Shown: positions 9,701 to 20,400 of the stretch, piece after piece
Layout: each line of letters opens with the position of its first letter
How positions within the stretch are numbered: the first letter of the stretch is position 1
From: Tubiluchus corallicola
Lineage: Eukaryota > Priapulida > Priapulimorpha > Priapulimorphida > Tubiluchidae
NCBI GenBank assembly: GCA_030141605.1
Contig: JAQGDQ010000001.1
Span: forward strand, 310,001 to 374,000
Direction: 5' to 3'
DNA: 64,000 nucleotides
Program-made: the position numbers and the translations under genes
The notes under the pieces: model-generated
What the model saw: the letters and a program-made list of their open reading frames with translations, nothing else
What the model was told of the DNA's origin: nothing
Databases searched by the model: none

Positions 9701-12625
9701 GGGGTGGTAAAGTGGGGAGCATTGATGGAAGAAACCAACTAATACAAGTTATATGGACTATTATAAATTGTAGAATTATATGCTGTCACAATTCGCATTT
9801 CTAAGTCAAATAAACTATGCTGAAGGTAAAAAGCAGGTACTAAGTCCTTTTACAGTTGAAGGTTTTTCACATGCTAATTAAGTAACAATCAACTATTTTT
9901 GTTTTAGGTATAGAGACTCTTGTTGAAAAAAGGAACACACTTCAGCAGCAGATCCAAGAAGAAGAAGATGAAAAGACTAAGTTGCAGAACGACATACGTC
10001 AGCTGTCTGACCGACTTGCTGATGTGAATGAGAGCTTAAGTCGTAAAATTTTGACTCGAAATGAATATGACAAAACAATAGCAGAAAGTGAGGCTGCATA
10101 TGCTAAAGTAAGTTCTTATTATAAACAGAATTAGTTTTATTTACCGAGGATAGAATTTTCACCATTTTCTTTCAGTGTCAACAGTATGAATATCTTCTTA
10201 TCATGGTGGAGGAAATCATGGAATTAAGTTAATAATTTAAATCCGATGTGAAGGAGTCTTTTCCAAAGAAAGTGTTGAGCTTGATTTAGTGCATTTTACT
10301 TGTTAGATGATGGCAACAAAATTGTCAGTTGTTAGTTACAGCAGCATTTGTGTTTGGTTATCTTGTGCCACATTTCACTTTGTAGTATTCTTTACAAGTT
10401 CAGCATCACAGAAGTGATGAGATGTCCAGGAAAGCCGTTGCTAGTTCATTTGTTTAGCCCGTGATTTTCCGAAGTTTCACAAACAAAATGTAAATGAAAA
10501 ATGCAACTTCGAGATCTGATTTTCCTAGGAAGGAAGCCATCAAATTTAATAAAATTAGCGTCAAATTTTAAGTTACGGTAACTCTTTTAATTATATAGAA
10601 AACACCGTCAAATTTTAAATTTTTAATTGTATAGAAAAGTTCTTTTTGTGTTGAATCTGGCCTTTAAACTTTATTGCATTAGCGACTGAAATGTATCGCT
10701 TTTAGCTTTCTGGTGGTTTCTGCCATTTTGCCTAGCTTTTAGCTTGTTTTACTGTGCAATGAAAAACGATTCCAATTACTTTAAAAAATTACAGTTTTGG
10801 TGAAGTTCACGCAGATTTAAACCATGAAGAAAAAATGGATCTGGGTTTAATAACTGTAAAACGAGGTGTAGCAAAACTTGTCGAAAAGCATTGAGCATAT
10901 TTTTCATTGCTAATGTAGGGCTACAATGATTTTATAAGGGAATCGATGTATTATTTTGTATCTACAATACTTTACCTTTTCTTGCAAAGTTCTTTGCTGC
11001 GCAACCTATATTGCTGTGCTTCTGGAGACTCACTGTCACTCAGTGACTTGGGATTATTTTCACGAAACTTGAAAACTGCTTAAGAAATCTGACAAATTTA
11101 TTGCTTGTAAATTCAGATTATGCTGTCTATTTGCAACTGTAATTCAAACTTCAGGAAGTGATAGACTGACAGTTTCAAGTAATGTAGCATCTACCTACAA
11201 AAACGTTGTTTAATGATACTGTTAAATATTAATAAATGGTTGTCACTTGTAATTCACTTTAATGGACTGAAATATTTTATCTCAGCTCAGTGAGCTCACT
11301 CAGTTATTTGTTGTTGTGTTGTTTCAAAAAATGAATTTGCCTATTTCACTTATGAATGGTCTATGTAAAAATATTATTTACTTTTATGAATGCAAACAAA
11401 TCTTTGAAGTTTTGCATTAGAAAGTGGCTGCTGTACCAGTATGAGTACTTACTAATCTCTTTTGATGGCTGAGTTGGACTTGTCTAAATTACTATTTTAT
11501 TTCAGTATAAGAAGTATGTAATAATAATTTTTGTACATGAGAAACTGATTCGTGATGGAGAAAATGAATTACTGTATTAAAGCAAAGACCTGGCTTCTAT
11601 TTAGACACACCATCTGCAACATTTTGACTCTGTTAAGGTTATGTTCATGCAATAATCCACCTAAACAGAAATACAGTGTAAGTAAATGCAATTGTAAACT
11701 TACACATATCACACGATATGTAGCTTTACAATATTTGTCTGGTTTATTTGTCATAATGTTGATTTTTGCACTTTTTTACATTATATATTTATTTAGGTGG
11801 ATTGTTACATGAACATAACCTTAACAGTGTCGAAACGTTGCAGATGTTGTGCTTGAATGAAAGCTACATCTTTGCTTATGTGGGTGCTGGCTAGCATTTT
11901 TATTTTTGTACATGTTCCTCATAAGTTAAAAGAACAACATACTTAACTCTTGTCTTGTCAAGTTTAGCAAATTTGACAGATAGCAAGAGAACGTTAACTA
12001 GAAATCATCAACGTAATCAAAATAGTTCTCTTTTAATACCTCTGAAAGGCTTTTGCGGAAGAGATCTTGAACCTGGGCTCCCGCAAAGAGAGCTGTACCT
12101 ACTAGCTCTGGTGGATCAATATGGGATTATGATGGATCGAAAAAGTTTTGGATACCTTGACTTTCATCAATTAGTTGGGCCTACTTGGTTAACCAACAGG
12201 TTGCATTTGACAACACCATACATTAATGCAGACATATTTATTAATAACAGTTACTGGGTGAAAACTTGGCCTGCAGATGATGTCACTTGCGGAATGTAGA
12301 GTGTTTCTTGTTTGGTAGCTCATGAAGTTTGCATCAACTATGGGACCTCTTAATTTTGTTTTTTGCAACAAATTTATCTTTGAACAAAAGTTATTTTAGG
12401 GATTGTAAAGGAAACTTAACCGAGTCTGAGTCTGTTAATCACTTTTTGCATATTAACTCATAAATAATAGATCTGAAGTTTCTGCTTTATTATTAATTTT
12501 AGATATTGGAAAGCTCTCAGAGTCTTCTTAAAGTTTTAAAAAAGGATGCAGTTGTCTTGTCGGATGCTGGACGTCGGCCTCCATCGAAAACGCCTAAAGG
12601 ATCACGTAGTCCAAAACGGCCTTAA
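6794..12625 (+). CDS. SSNA1: SSNA1 (Sjogren syndrome nuclear autoantigen 1 / NA14), complete
   Basis: Three exons: 6794-6845, 9908-10107 and 12503-12625. Donors are gtgagt and gtaagt, acceptors TTTTAG and TTTTAG, and phases agree. The product is 124 aa; human is 119. Exon 1 encodes GAVLQSYNNELVN (human GAALQNYNNELVK). Exon 2 encodes QQQIQEEEDEKTKLQNDI and SRKILTRNEYDKTIAESEAA, almost residue for residue the human coiled coil. Exon 3 starts ILESSQSLLKVLKK and ends in a basic, proline-rich tail (GRRPPSKTPKGSRSPKRP). The protein is known as a small parallel coiled coil that self-assembles into fibrils, binds and branches microtubules, and sits at basal bodies and the midbody. Intron 1 holds a LINE ORF1-like scrap, an LTR-like unit and a 79-bp duplication; intron 2 holds a foldback element. 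A canonical AATAAA follows at 12904. Confidence 0.95.
8379..8687 (+). pseudogene. LINE ORF1-like fragment
   Basis: One frame over 102 codons, with a single in-frame TGA, reads LGKKTENNK, then RVTVGNVHPKTTVLRDAKRM, then LFITLDKTLLQRQNEKRLRE. This is the layout of ORF1/linker proteins of CR1/L2-type non-LTR elements (LGKK...RPIKVTL...VLRNAKKLR...DLTPxQRxxEKxLR). A 68-bp block near its end (8649-8716) recurs about 120 bp downstream (8769-8836). It lies within SSNA1 intron 1 and is inactive. Confidence 0.6.
8907..9295 (+). mobile_element. Possible solo LTR
   Basis: A 389-bp unit starts TGTAACTG and ends TTTCTACA. A TATA-like CTATATAAA sits at about 9079 and AATAAA at about 9239, the spacing expected of an LTR promoter and polyadenylation signal. 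No target-site duplication is evident and there is no internal retroelement next to it. The call rests on layout only. Confidence 0.3.
9476..9633. repeat. Perfect 79-bp tandem duplication
   Basis: 9476-9554 and 9555-9633 are identical 79-bp units beginning CACAGACCAAATCTGTGTCA and ending CACAGCAGACCTA. Absence of differences, in a region where other repeats are heavily diverged, implies a recent event or an assembly artefact. It lies in SSNA1 intron 1. Confidence 0.9.
11581..11876. mobile_element. Foldback MITE with ~85-bp arms
   Basis: 11581-11665 and 11792-11876 are inverted copies. Both contain CATCTGCAAC, CTGTTAAGGTTATGTTCATG and AATCCACCTAAA in the same order, separated by about 126 bp. 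No coding capacity. It sits in SSNA1 intron 2 and is transcribed with it, so it would form a long hairpin in the pre-mRNA. Confidence 0.7.
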
Positions 12626-12903
12626 ATACATGTGGACTTGTAATATGAGTAAAATAGATGTGAACTGTGATGGCAAATGTTAAAAGTGCTTTCATATTTC
12701 ACACATTTCAAGTGGTTGATGTACTAATATGTTACAATAATGATTTTTTGTAACTGAGAGGGACAGAAAATCAACTTAATGAACAATGAGAAACTGAAAA
12801 GAGGGAGAAAACCTACCAAACACATATATAAGGATTGAGGAATCACAACTATGTTGTTCAACACTAAACATTCTTGATCATGTGTGACATCTCTGGCATG
12901 TGT

Positions 12904-12909
12904 AATAAA
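12904..12909 (+). promoter_or_regulatory. Polyadenylation signal of SSNA1
   Basis: Canonical AATAAA, 279 nt after the SSNA1 stop codon and the first canonical signal on this strand after it. Confidence 0.6.
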
Positions 12910-14376
12910 CAGTTATTTGAAATGGTAAAAGTGCTTTCCTGCTTCTGACATATGAGTACTAGAAAAAGTGTAAATCTGTGGAGCAATTCAGCAGCTTAAT
13001 GTGTTCCATCTTGTTGGTAAATTGTATGCATTGCACCTAATATATGATCACAAAGATGCTAAACTGTTAAAGTCACTGCTGTCATCACATTGTTAGGTTA
13101 TCAAGTAAGCCTAGTTTATGTATACATCTATCTAGTACTTTGTGTTGCAAAACATTAGTAAACATACGTCTTTTGAGGACACATTTTATTGACAATAGTG
13201 ACAAATTTGAGGCATTTATATGAGTTAAAACTATATTAAAATTTATAATCTACCATCTAAAGTTTTGAGTTCATTGCAATATATTTACTGCCTTCATCAG
13301 TGGTCATTTGACAGTTTTGGTTGTCTGGAAATTCAACTCATACTCTGATAATCATTTCTTATAAAGGGATAATGGGGTTGATACTTAGTGGCGCTAAAAC
13401 CAGGTTCTTATAATCAGTATCTTTATTTGTACATGCAAGAGTAAACTACAAATTAATGGACTGAATTGGATTCACCATAAAATAACAAACGATTTATGTG
13501 TTCTAAAAGAATCTTTGTCATAAACTACACATTGTCAAAAAAGTGATCGTTCACGACATATTTCATACTTCACTTTAGAAGTGAAGTATATTTGTATTAT
13601 ATGTATATAAATCCTTAATGATTGTCACAAAGAAATTTATTTATATAAATAAACTATTTAAATTAAAAAGTGTTTCTACAAAACTTATAATCTCATGTTG
13701 TATTTAAATAATGTATATACATTATACATGCCTTCTGAGCACTTGGTGTTTTTGTTACTGTGGCCCCAAATTAAGTCATTCATTGGTAAGGATTTATGAA
13801 CGAACGCCTGAGCACTGAAAAGTATAAAAGAATATAATTATATTAACTGCAAGAACTAAAAAAATATCAGCCCATCACTGATTATTTTTACTGCCTGTTT
13901 TCTGATGTTTTATGTTAAATTACTGAGTGATGTTCACACTACTAGGTGTGCTACTTATTTTGGTTTATTATTTTCACAAAAAAATAATTATTATGGTAAT
14001 ATAACTTGCACAAATTATGCTGCAAAAAGTGTTTACTGATGTTGATGTTTTAATCATGCATTGCTTTGATGTTAAAATTAATGTTTTATCATGCATTGTT
14101 TACTACCATAAAAGCGAACTTAGCGAACAGCTAAATAATTGTAACATGCATGCAAGGTGTTTATTATGACAAAAACTACAAAGAGCTATTTCAGCTGTTT
14201 GACGAATAAAACGACCGGAACATTGAGAAAGTATTCTGAAAATGCGAAAAAATGCTTGCTTTCTTATCTTACGTCGTAAATTTGCTCTACTTTTATATTA
14301 ACATTATTAGCACTTGCATTAACAATGTAATTTCGCAGCTCAGAAACTCGTAAAAATCAAATACTTCAAGAATAAA
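12910..14376. other. Spacer between SSNA1 and the unassigned minus-strand gene
   Basis: AT-rich DNA with no recognised coding exon or mobile element. A minus-strand AATAAA (14160-14165 read in reverse) lies about 215 nt past the stop of the 14377-14943 gene and could be its poly(A) signal. Confidence 0.4.
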
Positions 14377-14943
14377 TTAATCGCAGCGAGTGAACGAGAT
14401 TATATGAGAGGAATTACATCCCGGACACTCCATGCTTTTCAAGAATTCATACTTTTCTGTTGCCCGTGTAATCTCAGCAGAAGGTTTGCGCGGATAATCG
14501 ATTACGCAAAATTCCTGTAGAACATTTGCTTCATTACATTTTGGAGTGCTTTCAATATCTTGTACACCGGTACCACTGGCCACAGCTAAGCTAGCTTGAC
14601 CCTGGTACGACAGGCATCGCGCCCCTTTTCGTGATAGTCTGTATTCATCCTCGTGCTACAGAAACAATAAATGGCAGCTGTGTTACACATTTAGGTGGGT
14701 TAAAAGGGAAAGCATGTTATCAAGTTTTATTTATTTCTCACTCATTAAATGCCCCTTTCTTGGTAAAATCGGTGTTTTAATGTCGTTTATCCGTTATGCA
14801 AGGGGTTCTCAACAGTTTTCGTTAAATACCCCCAAAGTAAATACCACTGACCCGTTACCCTACATATTCTGGCATCTTTGTTAACCACAGAAAAGTAAAT
14901 GTCATAAAAGGTGGCATGATCTGGCTCAAAATCTGTGTGATAT
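14377..14943 (-). CDS. Unrecognised protein, two 3'-terminal exons
   Basis: Exon A (14859-14943, 85 nt) and exon B (14377-14655, 279 nt including the stop) splice in phase. Exon A has a strong acceptor (TTATTTTTTGCAG) and donor AGG/gtaacg. Exon B has acceptor TTATTGTTTCTGTAG. Together they encode 120 aa: exon A includes FEPDHATFYDIYFSVVNKDA, exon B starts HEDEYRLSRKGARC and ends MECPGCNSSHIISFTRCD. The CPGC pair plus a late cysteine could bind metal. G+C is visibly higher than in flanking introns, as expected for coding DNA. The upstream exon(s), which must end with two bases of a split codon, were not found between 14944 and 17461. I do not recognise the family and assign no function. Confidence 0.5.
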
Positions 14944-14997
14944 CTGCAAAAAATAAGGCCTTAATTAACACAGCAAGCAAAAAAACACGCTGCATCT

Positions 14998-15190
14998 GTT
15001 CCTTAATCAGCTCAATAATTGTATCATGGTTAACTTAACACACACATCGTTTATCTATAATAATGTTACGTAATTGCAAAATGTCTGTTTGTGCATGTGT
15101 TCCTTAACCAGCTCTTATTTGTATCATGCTTAACACACACATCGTTTATCTATAATAATGTTACGTAATTGCAAAATGTTTGTTTGAACA
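14998..15190. repeat. Diverged ~101-bp tandem duplication
   Basis: Two units both start GTTCCTTAA(T/C)CAGCTC and share the block ACACACATCGTTTATCTATA and the following ATAATGTTACGTAATTGCAA. The second unit is slightly shorter through small deletions. Confidence 0.75.
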
Positions 15191-15489
15191 ATGTTTATGA
15201 AACATTTAAACATAATACCCACTTTTAATACTAGTTTAAAAGCAATTAGCCTTTCGAAATCATATATTGGGCGACTGTTTCTCCTGCTTTATGTTTCAGG
15301 TAATGTATCATTTTTGCTGGTGTTTTAAAACTCAGCTGTTTTAGAGTGAGTAATACTATTCTATCTTAAATTTTAATGTATTTAAATATATGCATACCTA
15401 CACTATTTAATATTGTTTTTCACGTTCACAATAGTTTACAGAATGTCACTTAAACGCAGGAAGTGTTACTATTGGCTGTTATCGCAGAA

Positions 15490-15528
15490 GTCGGATGAAA
15501 GTTGAGCAAGTCCCGACTTTCATCCGAC
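15490..15528. repeat. Perfect 13-bp-arm hairpin
   Basis: GTCGGATGAAAGT (15490-15502) and ACTTTCATCCGAC (15516-15528) are exact inverted copies around a 13-nt loop. Downstream to 15660 are several further GTCCGAC / GTCGG copies, suggesting a small decayed inverted-repeat element. Confidence 0.6.
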
Positions 15529-17461
15529 AAGTCGTATGTTAAATTTTCCCGTTCACACGACGTCCGACAAAGTCTGTCCGACACTATCCGATTTTGTCTG
15601 ACGACTGTCTGATTATGTAAAAGTTCATCCGACAATACGATTTTGTCGGGTTGTCTAAACCGGGCATTAGTTTGCAATGTTGTAAACAAAAAGTGTAACG
15701 ATAACATGTCGATACAACATTTTTGTTTCGTAAGCTGTACAAATGTACATAATAATACATGTTTACGTATATAGATAAACAGCAATTAATAAATTTTAAT
15801 CTTACCGCATAAGCATTATTAGGCCTACACGAATTTTAATTAATTTAATATAGCCAGCTTTTTAAAACAGTAAAATAATACCCTAAAGGTTACAAGTAAA
15901 CAATCAAAATAATTACCAGAGGCATTTTTATGTTTTAAATCTTGTAACAAATACGTATTGCACTTTGTTCACAATCATTTCGCCAGGTGGCAGCAAGTAG
16001 TCATTTTATATATACTAATTAGTTAATACACTTGTCTCAAGAGTAGCTTGGATGAAATAGGTGGGGGGACTGTGCGTGAACAATAGACATAAAACCTACA
16101 TTCGCCAGGCAAAGGAAAACTATGTTTATATGTGACCCGAGAATTCCTGGTCAAAGGTCGCGGAGCGGGTATATAGGTATTTATTTTTTTGCGTTGGGCT
16201 CTATAGCTCCTAGTTTTTTGAGCTAGGGCTACATTTGGTATGCGCCCAGTTGGGTTGACGACTTGATGAGACGTGTCGAATGGTACAAGTTACGTCGAAA
16301 TTGGTTGACCTCTGACCCCGCTAGAGGAGGCAAAATAATGGTCGACGAGACAAATGTTTCCACTGTTAAGCTGAACAAGTTTGCATAGTACATCAAAATG
16401 ATAGGTTTTGAGGAGACGAATTGAATAGTACGTTGACAGGAGATTGATTGATCTTTGACTCACGGGCCTAGGTAATCGAGCAATGCAAATTCAATAAATT
16501 CGAAATTATGACTTTCAAACACAATGTTAACGTCTTTTTAAGGTCTAGTTCTGTAAGTATTGTTTGCAAAATCTTCATTTTCTGACCACTTCAGAAACAT
16601 TGTCAACTAGTTCATTATTCGCTTTATTTACCTTAATGCGCAGTTTGCATTTGCAGCTTTATCTCTTTTTATTTGTTTTGTAAGACTGGTTTCAACTCAA
16701 TTGAATTGTAATGAACCAGAATTAGGTTAGCTAATTAAATTATATTGATTGGTTGGTTTCCATTTAATTAAAAATCATTTGTGTGTTTTCAAGTTAAATA
16801 AGATATTATTATTAAAATTCTTGTAACTTTTGCTGAGCTATTTCTACTCTGCAACTATTTGTTCATATGCTTATTTTTAACATTTTTAAAGTAATGAGTT
16901 TATTTTGGTCAATGGACAAAGTAGTAAAGAAAATAAAAGTTGAACTCGATTTAGTATAGCTCGATTTACGAACTATGTATAGCTCGTAAAATGTGACTGA
17001 AATACGAAATTACTGCATAGCTAATAATTAATAAGATAAAAATGCAGGAAACTACGTGGACTAAAAATAGTATATGGATGCTGTTGACACAACCAGTAAT
17101 GATTCATCGTCTATATTACTACTACATATAGAGGAAAGGTAATTACTGCATTTCTATTGATCGTGTGCTTCAGCTATGGAAGCTGGCGCAAGCGCACATA
17201 AGATACTGGAGTATCTCTCGTTCTGCATCCATTCCGTGAATCTGCATTTTCTGTCCCTTATGAAAACGTGTTAGCCAGTGTGTAGTTTTGGTATCGCAGC
17301 AGTAGTCATTCCTTCTTGTTCAATTCCTTAATAATACGACGTGCTTAGAAGTGTATAACCATCACACATCATGATTATATCACACAGAGCGAATCCGGTA
17401 GTCAGGCTGCATGTTATGCAGTATTGTTGCCAGGTTGATGCGTCGCCGTAGCACGTTCAAA

Positions 17462-20400
17462 ATGGCAACATCTGGATCCAGATCGAAAGCTTTTAGCGAG
17501 CTTGTCAAGTGTGTAAACGGCTTCAGCATTCGCGCCGGTAAGAAGAGCACGAAGGAAAAGCAAAACAAAGAAAAAATCATGAGCAGCATCACTACCTCCA
17601 CGACGACAATATCCGAGAACGCCTCCTCCAGCATTACGAAGACATCGCCCATCGCTACTATTGCATTAGGTATCGGCGTGGCTTCGTATAACGGCAACGA
17701 TGAAACCAAGAAAAACATTTGGATGAACGGCGAGTTTCTTGTCAAGTTTTTCGACTATTTTTCTCCGTGTGAGCGGTGCACTTTGGCCCAGGTGTGTTCC
17801 AAGTGGAGGGATGTGATTTATCAACCCAGATTTTGGCAGTCTGTAAGAGCAGTGATACAGTGCAAATTATGGAATGACAGTGAATGTCTTCCAGATATGC
17901 GTGTCAAGTATTATTACAGTCTTCAAAGGCGCGGATTCGACTCCATTTGCCTTCTAGGTGCAACAGATACAGACATTAGTCATTTTGTAAACAGTTTCAA
18001 CTCAGCTAAAAAGAGTGTCCGCTGCCTTAGTCTCAGGTGTTCTAATATTACGGATAAGGGTCTAGAAAGAATTTTACAACATTTGCCTAACATACATCGG
18101 TTGGAATTGTCTGGGTGTAATGACATTACCGAGGCAGGTCTGTGGTCCTGTTTAAGTGCCAATATTGAAGCTCTGTCGGTATCAGACTGCATAAATGTTG
18201 CTGACGATTCGGTAGGAGCAATCGCGCAGCTTCTTCCGTCGCTTAGAGAATTCAATTTACAAGCTTACCACGTCACAGACTCGGCTCTTTCCTATTTTAG
18301 CTCTAAGCAGAGTTACAGTTTGAGCGTTTTACGGCTTTCTTCTTGCTGGGAAGTGACAAATCACGGCGTCGTAAATATTGTACATTCCCTACCAAATCTT
18401 ACGGAGTTGAGTCTTTCTGGCTGTAGCAAAGTTACCGACGACGGAGTAGAACTGATTGCAGAGAATTTGAGGAAGCTAAAGGTTTTGGACTTGTCTTGGT
18501 GCCCTAGGATAACCGACGCTGCGCTAGAATACATAGCCTGCGATCTTGGCGAACTGAACACGCTTTGTCTAGACAGGTAGGGTCCATAGAAAATGTGTCA
18601 TAGAATATACAACAGTAAACAAACAGTGTCCCTTGAATTTCTGATATCGACTCTAGCCAGACATTAATAAAACAATATTTTAGGGTAAGAGATTATAAAG
18701 CAAGTAAGCAAATCTTAAAATATTTGGTAAGAAGCTTAGATCAGAGATATCAGACAATAGTCAGTAATGCTTTAATTGTAGGCAACCGTATGTTATATCT
18801 TATGATATAGACATTATAGATATACAGAGGACAGCAATGGGTTAGTCAGAGATTAAAATTAAATATCTTTCTGCGCATTACTTTCTTTCTTTAAGGCGCG
18901 TACGCATGCATGCGTATATTGGTAGTTGTAGAATGTATGTTTGTCAGTTTTCTGCTTTGCTTTTAATTAAACTCTCGCCTGTTTATAGCCACTTACACTG
19001 AATATCATTTGCTTAATAATTTTGCGAGCTTTTGCGATGCTGCGCAGAATTTCCAAATGAATACATACTTGCATACTTGTGAATAACCCATTATAAATGT
19101 GAAGAGATTTCTTTCCACGAAAATTTTGTGTTAAAGGCCGGCCATAATGAAAATTTTTGATACACGCTTTCAAGCGTAGATGTTCAACCGTTGGTAATTC
19201 CAGCAAAAATTGCGTTGTTTGAGGTTATTATGGCTTCCTAAAAGCTATTTTCAGCAATTTTTGTGGCGCAAAACGTAACCATAATCATTAAAGCCTCGTA
19301 GCGTAAAAAAGTCTGACGTATGATCAAGCTAATTTATTGTCGTTATTCTTGGTAATGGTAATTATTTTGCTACTGATACCATGAAATGTATCTGATGCAT
19401 CAAACACATAACTGAATGTTATAATGTGCTTTTAATCAATGCGGATGTTGTTAACGGTGATTATTAACTACTAGGAGTGCCGTCAGCCTCTCGTAAATCC
19501 GTTGATCGCAGATCAAACTCACAACGCTGCATGGGCGTGTGGGAAAAGCTTTCCTAAAGCGATTTTTTGCAACTACCATTTCATTCTCATGTTTTGTATT
19601 AAGAGAATGATGTATATGCTGTATATTTGTTATGAAACGCCATGACTTAAACAATAGGAACCTAAGAATTGATACAAAGTGAATGCATTACTAACTGCCA
19701 GCTAGTGCCAAGTTGTCAGCGTGATCCATAGTCCGTAATGCGTATTAACTGTCTCCATGTGTCAATGAACGCTAGACGTAAACTACGACACTCTTTCCAC
19801 CATTTTAGTTGCTATTCGTGAAAATTGGAAGTAATCATTTTTGGAAGCCATGCCTCTGACGAAATTTTAGGGTGATAATTACAACGGTTTGTACAACGGT
19901 TGCATTAGCTTATTATTGCACTATTAGACGGAAATGGAAGTTCAAGTTTTATATGTGCAACATTTTGTAGGGGAGAGAACAATACGACACGTATCGTCAT
20001 TAAATTTTAATGAAAGAACTCCAACTAGGTGCATAACACATAATACGCTTCTTCCACCTCTCAAAAACTCAAATAGAAGAAATAATTATTACGCGTACGT
20101 GTTAAAGCGACCAAACTGATTTAACCTGAAGTTCCAGTTGGCGAAAATGGCCACTGCAAACCTGAAAACTCACTAAATTACCTAGGCCATGACGGTTTCC
20201 CGTCTGCGTTTGGTGCGTGTTGCGTATTCGGACGATAGCGATCACGTTCGAGTGAATACGGATTACTTATATCGCATAATGGATTGCGCATTACGTGCGC
20301 ATGGAGTCGTACGTTGACGCAAGTATGGTTAAATTTCTGATTTAAAATGATGCAAAAATGTTCAGCAAGTTTTCGCGATATCACAGTTCGTTCTCCTGAA

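Larger units (their letters stand above)
14944..17461. other. Region upstream of FBXL16
   Basis: Contains a ~101-bp tandem duplication (14998-15190), a GTCCGAC-rich hairpin region (15490-15660) and a likely repeat at 16060-16500 with recurring GGTCAAAGGTC / GGTTGACCTCTGACC / TTGATCTTTGACTC motifs. The last 300 bp before the FBXL16 start are less AT-rich and presumably include its promoter. No coding exon is supported here. Confidence 0.35.

Noticed and set aside
11955-12299. 114-codon plus-strand ORF in SSNA1 intron 2, and a tRNA-like B box (GGTTCAAGATC) on its minus strand near 12070
   Set aside because: The ORF starts with a poor codon context and has no homology. The tRNA-like piece has no complete stem set; at most an old SINE.
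15236-15330. Minus-strand island MIHYLKHKAGETVAQYMISK upstream of the unassigned gene
   Set aside because: No donor within it gives the two-base remainder that exon A at 14943 needs, so it cannot be joined.
17380-17745. 121-codon minus-strand ORF
   Set aside because: Antisense to FBXL16 exon 1; the plus strand is clearly the coding one.
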